Origin: an uncultured Alphaproteobacteria bacterium
GTDB lineage: Bacteria; Pseudomonadota; Alphaproteobacteria; Micropepsales; Micropepsaceae
Assembly: GCA_902825865.1 (NCBI GenBank)
Contig: CADECX010000011.1
Coordinates: forward strand, 1 to 64,000
DNA: 64,000 nt
Direction of reading: 5' to 3'
Below the pieces are notes generated by a model. That model made no database searches. It was not told the origin of the DNA and saw only the letters and a program-made list of their open reading frames with translations. Position numbers and translations under genes: made by a program. Positions 1 to 7,653 of this stretch are shown in pieces (positions within the stretch are counted from its first letter, which is position 1; each line of letters opens with the position of its first letter).

Positions 1-60
1 AAAACGCCAGCAGATAGATTTAACGCCTGTGTTGCGTCGATCGGTTGAGCCCGCAGGGGT

Positions 61-117
61 AAAGCGGACATTCGGCTGGCCGTGGGGAATGACCGCTTTT
101 GACCCAAAGCGGACGTT
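61..117. repeat. Hairpin repeat, copy 1
   Basis: A right half-unit (AAAGCGGACATT) is followed after about 16 bases by a full unit starting AATGACCGCTTTT and ending AAAGCGGACGTT. The two arms are nearly complementary and enclose a short loop. It belongs to a dispersed family with six further copies up to 19.35 kb. Bases 1-173 contain no convincing gene; the open frame running through here is read from the repeat itself. Confidence 0.75.
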
Positions 118-173
118 GGCTCTAGGAGTGTTATATTCCCCACGTTCGCGGAATGTCGGAGCCTTGATAGCCA

Positions 174-575
174 GTGCAGACGATCGCCCTTGTCATCGTA
201 GTGATCGCGGGGCTATGGCTCGCGGGGGTGGCATTCCTGATGGCGCTGCGACCGCTTTATTGCCTTCATTTGTTGGAGAAAATGTCCGCAAATCTGCGAG
301 CATCCAACTGGCGTCTAAACCTCGCGGAACAGGGCTTAAGGATTTTGGCAGGCGTGGCTCTAATCGTTCATTCAGCAGCTTCCAAACTGCCGCTAGTCTT
401 TGAAGTTGCTGGTTGGCTTGTCCTGGTATCCTCGATCCTCATCTTGGTGTTACCAATCCGATGGCACGCTGCGTACGGCTTCTGGTGGACCCGGCGACTA
501 ACCCCATCGGCGCTTCGTGTTCTCTCTCCAATACCGGCAATCGTAGGCGTGGGACTGATTTACGCTGCACTTTAA
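174..575 (+). CDS. Small integral membrane protein, unknown function
   Basis: A 133-residue protein starting at GTG. The sequence is strongly hydrophobic, with about four predicted membrane spans: an N-terminal span at about 4-26, spans around 50-65 and 75-95, and a C-terminal span at about 115-133. An arginine-rich stretch with tryptophans (WHAAYGFWWTRR) lies between the last spans. I do not recognise a characterised family. It stands alone between two copies of the hairpin repeat, so it is probably monocistronic. The start is uncertain because no good ribosome-binding site is visible. Function unknown. Confidence 0.55.
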   Translation: MQTIALVIVVIAGLWLAGVAFLMALRPLYCLHLLEKMSANLRASNWRLNLAEQGLRILAGVALIVHSAASKLPLVFEVAGWLVLVSSILILVLPIRWHAAYGFWWTRRLTPSALRVLSPIPAIVGVGLIYAAL

Positions 576-585
576 TAGTTTCGGG

Positions 586-661
586 GATGTCTGCTACTGG
601 CGCAAAGCAAACGTTGGCTGATCGGGGACGAATGACCGTTTTTGACCGAAAGCGGGCATTT
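586..661. repeat. Hairpin repeat, copy 2 (double unit)
   Basis: Two degenerate units at about 586-614 and 631-661 (ATGTCTGC...GCAAAGC and AATGACCG...CGAAAGCGGGCATT), separated by about 16 bases. This is the two-unit arrangement also seen at 6324, 14491, 15202 and 19276. The stretch from here to 803 holds no gene. Confidence 0.7.
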
Positions 662-803
662 GGACCGGTAAGCTTTCTAGTCGCGGTCCCGGATGACCAT
701 TAACCTGGGGCGATGGCAGGTCGATTTCGATACGCGAAAATGTGCTTTTGCTTTAAACGGGTTCGATTGATGCTGATTGGTGTTGGTTTAGGGAAGCCTT
801 TCG

Positions 804-2012
804 ATGGCCTTCGGTATACCGCTGGAATTCTGGCTGTTCGGCGTGACGCTGATAGGTGTGGCAACCTTTCATAAGCAGGCACTTTGGATTTCTCTTTCGG
901 GCCTGGTAGCGGTTACAGCTTACAAATTGCTCGCTGGGGGATTTTCGGAAGGCGCTGGCTTACCCGGACTACAAAGTCATTTTGTCCATGAATGGGTATT
1001 GTTGGCCAATCTTCTTCTGCTGCTGCTTGGCTTTGCGGTTCTTGCGAACCAGTTTGAACTTTCGAATGCGCCCGAGGCGATGCCAGGTCTACTGCCGCAA
1101 AACTGGACGGGGGGGCTCTGCCTTCTCGGGCTGATTTTCCTTCTATCTATCATCCTGGACAATATTGCAGGAGCTGTAGTGGGCGGCGTAGTCGCGCGCC
1201 ATGCATTCCGCGACAAGGTTGGAATCGGCTTCCTTGCTGCGATAGTCGCTGCCGCAAATGCTGGCGGTGCGGGTAGCGTCATTGGCGACACAACCACGAC
1301 CATGATTTGGATAGCCGGGGTTTCACCGCTAGAGGTCGCGCCCGCTTTCATCGGTGCGACCGCTGCCTTTGCCGTTTTTGGGGTTGCCGCATCAATTCAA
1401 CAGCATCGCCTATCCCCTATTCAGCCGCATGTAGGCGCGCCAGTGAACGTAGACTGGATGCGGCTGGTAACGGTTGGGGTGATGCTATTCGCGTTGCTGT
1501 GCACCAATGTAGTGGTCAGCGGCTATTTCCCGCAGCTGGAACACACTTTGCCCGCGCTGGGCTTAGGCCTTTGGGCCGCAATAATTGGGACATCACTTAT
1601 CCGCAAGCCTGATTGGACGGTTCTGGCTCCGGCAGCAACAGGAGCAGTCTTTCTCCTTGCGTTAGTCGCTGCCGCTTCGATGATGCCCGTTGAATCCTTG
1701 CCGAAGCCGTCATGGCAGAGTGTGTTCGGCATAGGCGTCATTGCGGCGGTCTTCGATAACATTCCCCTCACGGCGCTTGCGCTAGAGCAGGGAGGCTATG
1801 ACTGGGGGCTATTGGCTTATGCTGTTGGAGTGGGCGGTTCGTCTTTATGGTTTGGATCGTCTGCAGGTGTTGCACTGACCAATCTGTACCCCGAGGGGCG
1901 TTCGGCGGTTCGATGGGTCAAGGAAGGCTGGCATGTTTCCGTCGCGTATATTTTTGGCTTCTTCGTTATGCTAGCTATTGTCGGTTGGTCCGTATCGCCG
2001 GTCCATCAGTGA
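804..2012 (+). CDS. NhaD/citrate-transporter-type membrane permease
   Basis: A 402-residue polytopic inner-membrane protein with roughly ten or eleven hydrophobic spans. Two motifs place it in the ion-transporter superfamily near NhaD: GDTTTTMIWIAG at about 162-173 in the first half and FDNIPLTALAL at about 318-328 in the second half. These internally repeated re-entrant motifs carry the conserved Asp, Asn and Thr used for cation/substrate binding in that family. A sodium/proton antiporter or organic-anion transporter role is therefore likely, but the substrate cannot be read from sequence. It lies 34 bases upstream of two tiny membrane-protein genes on the same strand, possibly one operon. 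Confidence 0.75.
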   Translation: MAFGIPLEFWLFGVTLIGVATFHKQALWISLSGLVAVTAYKLLAGGFSEGAGLPGLQSHFVHEWVLLANLLLLLLGFAVLANQFELSNAPEAMPGLLPQNWTGGLCLLGLIFLLSIILDNIAGAVVGGVVARHAFRDKVGIGFLAAIVAAANAGGAGSVIGDTTTTMIWIAGVSPLEVAPAFIGATAAFAVFGVAASIQQHRLSPIQPHVGAPVNVDWMRLVTVGVMLFALLCTNVVVSGYFPQLEHTLPALGLGLWAAIIGTSLIRKPDWTVLAPAATGAVFLLALVAAASMMPVESLPKPSWQSVFGIGVIAAVFDNIPLTALALEQGGYDWGLLAYAVGVGGSSLWFGSSAGVALTNLYPEGRSAVRWVKEGWHVSVAYIFGFFVMLAIVGWSVSPVHQ

Positions 2013-2046
2013 CTATTACGGTTTTCTCAGATGAATCGGAGAAACC

Positions 2047-2217
2047 ATGAGCATTGAGTTACTCTCCGCCCTAGCTGTCGCCTTGATCCTTGTAATACTG
2101 GGTGCAGCGGGTTTTGGGCTTCAGTTGATACGGAAGGGCAAGCTGGTAAGGGACGGTTCCGTTCTGCTGGTGGTAGCTGCCGTGGTGCTTGGCGGTATAT
2201 TTTTACTTCATCGCTAG
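2047..2217 (+). CDS. 56-residue two-span membrane peptide, first of a tandem pair
   Basis: ATG to TAG, 56 codons. It begins MSIELLSALAVAL and consists of two hydrophobic stretches (about 5-27 and 39-54) joined by a basic turn (LIRKGKLVRDG). A paralogous gene follows 44 bases downstream; they share the MSIE(L/I)LS start, the GFGL segment and the turn ending in a GKL...G pattern. The pairing of two short frames with the same layout is the main evidence that both are real. Function is unknown. A role as a small subunit or regulator of the upstream permease is only a guess from position. Confidence 0.6.
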   Translation: MSIELLSALAVALILVILGAAGFGLQLIRKGKLVRDGSVLLVVAAVVLGGIFLLHR

Positions 2218-2261
2218 GCGGACGTGAGGATCAGGGCAATTTGGGCGCGAGAATCTGAGTC

Positions 2262-2435
2262 ATGAGCATTGAGATACTCTCCGGGCTTGCTGCCATCGCC
2301 CTCGCATTACTATTTTTGGGTGTCTTAGGATTTGGGCTGGTGTTGGTACGGGACGGGAAGCTTGCATGGGGCGGGGCTGTGCTGCTGGCAATAACAGGCA
2401 TTGTGATTTGGGCGATGGTATTCTTTTATCACTAG
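2262..2435 (+). CDS. 57-residue two-span membrane peptide, second of a tandem pair
   Basis: ATG to TAG, 57 codons. It begins MSIEILSGLAAIAL, has a central turn LVRDGKLAWGG, and ends in aromatic residues (WAMVFFYH). It aligns without gaps over most of its length to the gene at 2047, so the two arose by tandem duplication. Two membrane spans with a short loop carrying two positive charges are predicted. The start spacing and surrounding sequence resemble the first copy. Function unknown. Confidence 0.6.
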   Translation: MSIEILSGLAAIALALLFLGVLGFGLVLVRDGKLAWGGAVLLAITGIVIWAMVFFYH

Positions 2436-2589
2436 TCGGTTTGTCGGGCGTCCCCGTGGTCGCCAATGCTCAATTGATGTGGCGGAACGTGGAATTTGAA
2501 CCGCCCAACGGAGCCCGCAGCTAGGTCTCCAAGCCGGATAGCGTTTGGATTTCATCGCACTCCGAGCAGACAATTATTGGTTCGGAGCT

Positions 2590-2618
2590 ATGTCCGCTTT
2601 TGACCCAAAGCGGACATT
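2590..2618. repeat. Hairpin repeat, copy 3 (single unit)
   Basis: The cleanest single unit: ATGTCCGCTTT and AAAGCGGACAT are perfect 11-base arms around the loop TGACCC. It sits in the 330-base gene-free stretch 2436-2765, in which I see no other feature. Confidence 0.8.
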
Positions 2619-2765
2619 CGAGCATTCGGCATGCAAACGGCTAAAGTCCTTGGGGCGTGCCTGTCGGCGTAAAATTTGCCTCACCAGATGGCACGATCGT
2701 AAAAGCCTCTCAAATTGTTGAGGACTATTGCGTTGCGAGGCTGAGGGGCACTCCATGGATCGCGG

Positions 2766-5057
2766 TCATCTAACACCCGATATCCCACGACGCGCCAAAT
2801 CCAGAATTCGACGGCCCTGTCTTATGCGGGCCGCGTCAACCAGCATGCGGCCTGCCCAACGATAGACATTCTGCTCGCGGACTTGCTGCCGCATCAAACG
2901 CATTCGCTCTCTTTGTTCCTCCGCCGGCATGCAAAGAGCTGTGTTGAGAGCATTTGACATTTCGCGGGCGTCAAAGGGATTTACGATCAAAGCCTCGGAC
3001 AGCTCACGGGAGGCACCGGTAAAGCTTGAGAGAACAAGAACACCCGATTCGTCATCTCGAGATGCGATGAATTCCTTGGCAACCAGGTTCATGCCATCGT
3101 GAAGGCTGCTCACGACGCACAGATCGGCAGCTCGAAACAATTCAAAGACCTCAGCCGGCTCATGATGACGTATGACAAGGCAGATGGGCTTATAGTGTTC
3201 ATTGCCGTGGCGCGCGTTTATCTCATCAACTAGTGCGATCACCTCGTCCTGAAGCATGCTGTAACTGTTCAACTTTGTCCGGGTGGGGGCGGCGATTTGC
3301 ACAAAGGCCAGCTTTCCCTTCCATTCCGGATGCGCGGACAGGAGCAGGTCTATCGCGCGTAGCCGATCCAGAATGCCCTTTGTATAGTCAAAGCGTTCAA
3401 TGCCGACCGCAAGCTTTGCGAAAGCGGGAAGGCCGAACCTTTCAAAAACCTCCGCCCGGCACACATCCACCGGCGCTTGGCTTTCAAGCGCCTTTGGCGG
3501 CCACTCGATCGAGATCGGATAAGGGCGAATCTTGGTTTCCTGTCCGCCGAGGGTCACGGTGGCATGCTCCCGGTCGATACGGCTCTCGATAAATCTGTCG
3601 ACCGTTTCAATGAAATTGTTGCAGTGAAACTGCGTGTGGAAACCGATTATGCTGCTGCCTAGCAGCCCCTCCAGAAGTTTTTCCTTCCAGGGACATACGC
3701 CGAAAGTCTCAGCGTTCGGCCACGGTATATGCCAGAATGTGATGATGGTCGCCTTGGGCAAAAGCTCGCGGATCATTCTTGGCGCCAGGGCAAAATGATA
3801 ATCCTGCACCAGGACGATGGGATCGTCAGTCTGCGCCTCTTCAGCCACCGCCTCTGCAAAGCGCTTGTTGATCAATTCGTAATAGTGCCAATCCTTCTCG
3901 CGAAAAACCGGGCGGACGAAAGCGATGTGGCATAGCGGCCATAAGCCCTCATTGGCGAGGCCGTAGTAATAGCCATCCTGCTCCTCCTCCGTAATCCAAA
4001 CTCGGCGAAGCCGGTAGACAGGCGCGCCGGGAGGAACGCGAATCGAATCCTGCTCATCCACCGTCTCGCGATCCGCCGTTCCGCTGCCATGGGCAATCCA
4101 GGTTCCGCTGCAAGCGCGAATGACAGGCTCAAGCGCTGCCACCAGTCCGCTGGCGGGGGTCTGAATTTCGACGCCAGCTTCCGTCTTGTTGTGGATATAA
4201 GGTTCCCTGTTGGACAGGACCATGATCTCCGCCCCGGGCAAGGCCGTCTTTAGGAGGTCATGCAGGGATTGGGGAGACCACTGGCTTTCCGCCACCTCGG
4301 TGGGCGTGTTTCCCACTTCCAGGTCCTTGAGCATTTTGCGGATTTGGCCGTCCATGATCGTCCCGTCGCGGCGCAAGCGCCGCGCAGGCCGGCCAGCACG
4401 AATATCGCCGATTGCTTGCTGCAGGGAATCTGTCCATCCGCGCAGGACCATAATCACCATTATGGCGGCGACCCCCGCCATGGCGATGGCGATGACGAAA
4501 AGCCCGGCAATGAAATAGGTCTGAGCTTGTCCCGCCCTTGCATCGGCAAAGGAGAGGTCGTGCAAAACGGCGAGATACATCCGGCCTTCGTGCGTCACGA
4601 CCGGAAAAGTTCCAACCAGGACCCTCCGGCCCTGATTGATCATGTCCGAAAAGCTTTCACCTTCTGAGCGGGCAATGTTGTCGCACGAAAAGGTCTGCGG
4701 CATCAGCCCGGCTGCACCACGCAGAAGACTGCTTTCGCCGCATAGGCCCACCGCAAGAATGCGCTCATCCTGTGTTACGGCATGAAGAATGCTCTCGAGA
4801 CGGACTTGATCGCCGTCAGCGAGCGCGCGAATGATCGGCCCCTGGATCGAGGCATAAACGAGGCGGGAGCGGGATTCGACGTCGCGGCGGGCCCACTGGT
4901 CCACAAGCGACTGGGAGACCGGCAAGCTTGCAAGGGTCAGCGCGGCGAGAAGGCCAATTGCGATTACGCCATAGGTGAGCAGTCCGCGGGTTCTGGAATT
5001 CACGTTGGTCCTAGCCTTGCACCACTGTGCAACAAATATTGGGGACAAGGGTTCCAT
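2766..5057 (-). CDS. otsA: Membrane-anchored trehalose-6-phosphate synthase with N-terminal sensor module
   Basis: A 763-residue two-part protein. Residues about 25-47 and 181-205 are membrane spans enclosing a 130-residue presumably periplasmic segment, followed by a HAMP-like linker to about 255. Residues from about 277 form a GT20 glycosyltransferase with its landmark motifs: LSNREP (nucleotide-sugar loop), QDYH, FWHIPWP, ERFDYTKGI (phosphate-binding Arg/Lys) and LHDGMNLVAKEF. Family members transfer glucose from UDP-glucose to glucose-6-phosphate to make trehalose-6-phosphate, an osmoprotectant precursor. Ordinary OtsA is about 470 residues and soluble, so the extra 270 residues are notable. 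No trehalose-6-phosphate phosphatase (otsB) is nearby. A glucosylglycerol-phosphate synthase activity is the main alternative. Confidence 0.85.
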   Translation of the reverse strand: MEPLSPIFVAQWCKARTNVNSRTRGLLTYGVIAIGLLAALTLASLPVSQSLVDQWARRDVESRSRLVYASIQGPIIRALADGDQVRLESILHAVTQDERILAVGLCGESSLLRGAAGLMPQTFSCDNIARSEGESFSDMINQGRRVLVGTFPVVTHEGRMYLAVLHDLSFADARAGQAQTYFIAGLFVIAIAMAGVAAIMVIMVLRGWTDSLQQAIGDIRAGRPARRLRRDGTIMDGQIRKMLKDLEVGNTPTEVAESQWSPQSLHDLLKTALPGAEIMVLSNREPYIHNKTEAGVEIQTPASGLVAALEPVIRACSGTWIAHGSGTADRETVDEQDSIRVPPGAPVYRLRRVWITEEEQDGYYYGLANEGLWPLCHIAFVRPVFREKDWHYYELINKRFAEAVAEEAQTDDPIVLVQDYHFALAPRMIRELLPKATIITFWHIPWPNAETFGVCPWKEKLLEGLLGSSIIGFHTQFHCNNFIETVDRFIESRIDREHATVTLGGQETKIRPYPISIEWPPKALESQAPVDVCRAEVFERFGLPAFAKLAVGIERFDYTKGILDRLRAIDLLLSAHPEWKGKLAFVQIAAPTRTKLNSYSMLQDEVIALVDEINARHGNEHYKPICLVIRHHEPAEVFELFRAADLCVVSSLHDGMNLVAKEFIASRDDESGVLVLSSFTGASRELSEALIVNPFDAREMSNALNTALCMPAEEQRERMRLMRQQVREQNVYRWAGRMLVDAARIRQGRRILDLARRGISGVR

Positions 5058-5091
5058 TTAGTGCGGAGCAGCTGGTAGGCATCTGCTCCGG

Positions 5092-5283
5092 TCACGTATT
5101 GCTTTGGCTGTAGTCCAAGTTTCGAAGATCCGTCTCGCCGTTGTAAGGCCAATGTGTTAGGGATGCTATGGCTTCAAGTATACGCGTTCCGCTGGATAGG
5201 ATAGCATTGGGATACAAGACCATAATGTAGCGAGGGCTACGACCCACCCCCTCTTGGAAGCGCACAGTCTCGATATTCTGCAA
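5092..5283 (-). CDS. Doubtful 63-residue open frame
   Basis: A TTG-started frame, divergent from the gene at 5294. The translated sequence has a balanced composition (includes RYIMVLYPNAIL and THWPYNGETDLRN) but no recognised domain, no clear ribosome-binding site and no neighbour that supports it. The 220-base stretch 5058-5293 otherwise appears to be an intergenic promoter region. Kept as a low-confidence candidate only. Confidence 0.2.
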   Translation of the reverse strand: MQNIETVRFQEGVGRSPRYIMVLYPNAILSSGTRILEAIASLTHWPYNGETDLRNLDYSQSNT

Positions 5284-5293
5284 TTGTACCTCA

Positions 5294-5674
5294 GTGATGG
5301 CTGATCAACCAATCCCCGAAGAAGTGAGAGAGTTTCTTCTCGCGCACATCGATTCCATAGCTCAGCTCGAGGCGCTAATACTTTTGCGAACGTCGTCGGA
5401 GCGTAGTTGGGATGCCCGTGCCTTGGCGGGCCGTCTCTATGTGAGCGAAAAGGAAGCCGCCGACGCCTTAATTACCCTCCAAGCGTGCGAACTGGTCGCG
5501 AAAGATGGGGCATCGTTTCGATATCACCCCCGCGATGATCAATACCAGGAACTGGTGAACAAAGTGGCGGTAACCTATGCGCGGTCGTTAGTGCCCGTTA
5601 CCAGGCTAATCCACGAAAAAGGCTTGGGGCTTCGTAAGTTTGCTGATGCCTTCAAATTTTGGAGAGACAAATAA
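5294..5674 (+). CDS. Winged-helix-like hypothetical protein upstream of a DUF5985 pair
   Basis: A 126-residue soluble protein with adjacent GTG and ATG starts (5294 and 5297). The central part (residues about 27-75) reads like a winged-helix fold: a helix, then DARALAGRLYVSEKEAADALITLQACELV, where a 'sensitive partner' helix pattern precedes a short wing with YHP. This resembles small DNA-binding or MarR-like helix-turn-helix proteins, but I cannot assign a family. It is followed one base later by two short membrane-protein genes, so it may regulate or work with them. Confidence 0.6.
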   Translation: MMADQPIPEEVREFLLAHIDSIAQLEALILLRTSSERSWDARALAGRLYVSEKEAADALITLQACELVAKDGASFRYHPRDDQYQELVNKVAVTYARSLVPVTRLIHEKGLGLRKFADAFKFWRDK

Positions 5675-5675
5675 A

Positions 5676-5933
5676 GTGTCTTCAGTAACTTATGGATTGT
5701 GCATTGGAGTGGCAATCATCTGCGCATGGATGCTGCTCGCCGCCTGGCGCCGTGAGCGCCACCGCCTCTTATTTTGGAGCGGATTGTGCTTTCTGGGTTT
5801 CTCAATGAACAATTTGCTGCTGCTGCTCGATAAAGTCGTTTATCCCGACGTTGATTTGTCGATATATCGCGCAATAGTTGGGTTCGCATCCATAACGGTT
5901 TTGTTGTTCGGTCTCATATGGGATGACAAATGA
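5676..5933 (+). CDS. DUF5985-type small membrane protein, first of a pair
   Basis: About 85 residues if started at GTG 5676, immediately after the stop codon of the preceding gene; a longer start at 5640 would overlap that gene. Three hydrophobic spans are visible. The conserved pattern of the family is present: charged RRERHRLLFWSGLCFLGFS after the first span, then a DLSIYR turn and a final span. Its stop codon overlaps the start of the next gene by four bases (ATGA), so the two are translationally coupled. Function of the family is unknown. Confidence 0.65.
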   Translation: MSSVTYGLCIGVAIICAWMLLAAWRRERHRLLFWSGLCFLGFSMNNLLLLLDKVVYPDVDLSIYRAIVGFASITVLLFGLIWDDK

Positions 5934-6199
5934 TCGGCACATTAAAGGTGTTACTGTTAGGTGCTATTGCTATGGGGTCGCTCGTTGCATCTTTGTTTTT
6001 CCTGAGGTTCTGGCTTCGCACACGGGATACCTTTTTCCTATTTTTCGCAGCTGCATTCCTTATTGAATGCATCAGTCGAGCTGTTCTTGCGTTTGAGCAG
6101 ACGGCTGACGAAAATGAGCCGCTCTATTATCTGCCCCGGTTATTCGCATTCAGCCTTATCGCACTGGCGGTTGTTCTGAAGAATCGTCCGCGAACTTAG
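5930..6199 (+). CDS. DUF5985-type small membrane protein, second of a pair
   Basis: An 89-residue protein with three hydrophobic spans and the hallmark FFLRFWLRTRDTFFLFFAAAF followed by an acidic/arginine turn (IECISRAVLAFEQ), typical of DUF5985. It overlaps its paralogue upstream by four bases, forming with it and the winged-helix-like gene a three-gene operon. The pair probably forms a heteromeric membrane unit. No enzymatic residues are apparent and the function is unknown. Confidence 0.7.
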   Translation: MIGTLKVLLLGAIAMGSLVASLFFLRFWLRTRDTFFLFFAAAFLIECISRAVLAFEQTADENEPLYYLPRLFAFSLIALAVVLKNRPRT

Positions 6200-6323
6200 C
6201 GAGCATTCGATCCCAATTAGCATGCCGGTCAAATCTCATCTGCAATGAAGGTCGAACCCGACGCGGCCATCGATGCGGTGCGCTGCCTGCTTGGAGAAAA
6301 GCTTGCACTCTTCACGAAGATTG

Positions 6324-6397
6324 AATGTCCGCTATTGGCGCAAAACGGTCATTGGGCTGACAGAGCGGAATGACCGCTTTGGAGAAAAGCGGACATT
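6324..6397. repeat. Hairpin repeat, copy 4 (double unit)
   Basis: Units at 6324-6353 (AATGTCCGCTATTGGCGC...) and 6369-6397 (AATGACCGCTTTGGAGAAAAGC...GGACATT), separated by 15 bases. It lies at the 3' ends of two convergent transcription units, a location where the hairpins could act on transcript ends. Confidence 0.8.
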
Positions 6398-6406
6398 CGG
6401 TGGCGG

Positions 6407-7267
6407 TCAAAGCCTGTTTACAGGCAGCCTGAGATATACTTGCCCGTTCGCGTCCTTAGGCGGCATCCGGCCCGCGCGGATATTCACCTGTACCGATGGC
6501 AGCAGCAGCGCGGGCATTGTCAGGGTCTTGTCGCGCGCAACGCGGTTCGCCACGAACTCTTTTTCACTGACACCTTCGTGGATGTGGACGTTCTGCGCCC
6601 GCTGTTCGCCGACAGTCGAATGCCACGCATAGCTGTCTCGTCCGGGCGGCTTGTAGTCATGGCACATCCACAGATGGGTGTCGGCCGGCAGCGCCAGGAT
6701 GCGCTTGATGGAGTGGTATAGTGTGTGCGCATTTCCGCCCGGGAAATCTGCCCTGGCAGTGCCGTAGTCCGGCATGAACAACGTATCGCCGATAAATACG
6801 TTATCTGCGATCTTGTAGCTGACGCAGCCCGGCGTATGGCCCGGCGTGCTCATCACCTCAATCGTCAGGCCGCCGACGCAGAGTGTCTCCCCGTCTTTCA
6901 GAAGCCGGTCGAATGGCGCACCGTCTCCCGCCAGGTCTTTGGCGTCGAATATCGGCGCGAATATCTTCTGAACGTCCCTGATGTGTTCCCCAATTGCGAT
7001 CTTCGCGCCCGTGATGCTTTTGAGGTAGGCCGCCGCCGACAAGTGATCGGCATGTGCATGCGTCTCCAGGATCCATTCGACAAGAAGTTTGCCGGCTTTT
7101 ACTGCGGCCAGAACCCGGTCGGCGGAATGTGTAGCAGTGCGGGCGGCCTTGGGATCAAAATCCAGCACGGGGTCAATAATGACGGCCCGCCGGGATGCGG
7201 GATCGCTCACCAGATAGGTGACCGTGAAGGTCTGTTCGTCGAAAAACGCCTGAATTTCGGGCTCCAT
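6407..7267 (-). CDS. blh: Metallo-beta-lactamase-fold persulfide dioxygenase-like hydrolase (Blh/ETHE1 type)
   Basis: A 286-residue MBL-fold enzyme. The metal-binding motif THAHADHLSA lies at about 89-98. Further ligands are in STPGHTPGC and in GDTLFMPDYGTARADFPGG, the last being characteristic of the ETHE1/Blh branch that oxidises glutathione persulfide to sulfite with a mononuclear iron. A conserved CHDY follows near residue 205. It is divergent from a BigR-type regulator with a candidate operator in the 71-base gap between them. In known bigR systems this gene set responds to hydrogen sulfide and persulfide. The C-terminus also matches the family (NIRAGRMPP). Confidence 0.85.
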   Translation of the reverse strand: MEPEIQAFFDEQTFTVTYLVSDPASRRAVIIDPVLDFDPKAARTATHSADRVLAAVKAGKLLVEWILETHAHADHLSAAAYLKSITGAKIAIGEHIRDVQKIFAPIFDAKDLAGDGAPFDRLLKDGETLCVGGLTIEVMSTPGHTPGCVSYKIADNVFIGDTLFMPDYGTARADFPGGNAHTLYHSIKRILALPADTHLWMCHDYKPPGRDSYAWHSTVGEQRAQNVHIHEGVSEKEFVANRVARDKTLTMPALLLPSVQVNIRAGRMPPKDANGQVYLRLPVNRL

Positions 7268-7296
7268 GCTTGTTCTCCCTTGTTGCTCGACTATAT

Positions 7297-7312
7297 ATTA
7301 GTGTATTCTAAT
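7297..7312. promoter_or_regulatory. Candidate BigR operator between blh and bigR
   Basis: ATTAG at 7297-7301 and CTAAT at 7308-7312 form a 5-base inverted repeat around TGTATT. The site sits in an AT-rich 71-base gap between divergent starts, where a promoter for each side must lie. ArsR/BigR repressors bind such AT-rich palindromes and release them when their cysteine pair is oxidised to a disulfide or polysulfide. Assignment rests on position and symmetry only. Confidence 0.5.
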
Positions 7313-7338
7313 AGATCAAGGCTAAGAGTAGAGGACAG

Positions 7339-7653
7339 ATGGACGCTATTTCGGCCAAAGATTTGAAGGCGATGCGAAAGCATGCGGGCGAGGCCGCCGC
7401 CATGATGGCGGCGCTGTCGCATGAAGCGCGGCTGCGGGTCCTGTGCGATCTCGTAGGGGGTGAGCGCATGGCGGGCGAGTTGGTGGAACGTTCCGGCCTC
7501 AGCCAGTCGGCCCTGTCGCAGCATCTGGCAAAGCTGCGTGAGGAGGGGCTGGTAGCGACCCGTCGAGAGGGCCAGTCGATCTTCTATCGCATCGCCGATC
7601 CCAATGCGGCCCGTATCCTGGGCGTGCTGCACGACATTTATTGTAAGAGGTAA
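7339..7653 (+). CDS. bigR: ArsR-family persulfide-responsive repressor BigR
   Basis: A 104-residue winged-helix protein. Helix-turn-helix: LSQSALSQHLAKLREEGLV at about 55-73, then the wing RREGQSIFYRI. Cys36 (RVLCDL) and Cys102 (IYCKR) occupy the positions of the two reactive cysteines of BigR/SqrR repressors, which form an intramolecular disulfide or polysulfide bridge and derepress the operon. This matches the divergent persulfide dioxygenase-like gene and the rhodanese immediately downstream (stop and start overlap as TAATG). It is likely autoregulated through the palindrome in the intergenic gap. Confidence 0.85.
   Translation: MDAISAKDLKAMRKHAGEAAAMMAALSHEARLRVLCDLVGGERMAGELVERSGLSQSALSQHLAKLREEGLVATRREGQSIFYRIADPNAARILGVLHDIYCKR

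Noticed and set aside
29..403. 124-codon open frame at the left edge, and similar frames at 413-703, 2574-2756, 14304-14564, 15213-15494 and 19023-19349
   Set aside because: Their N-terminal or C-terminal residues (TALGVLYS-, NVRFGSKADI- or SAFLQSGHS-type peptides) are translated from the hairpin repeat. Such peptides recur wherever the repeat occurs and are not genes.
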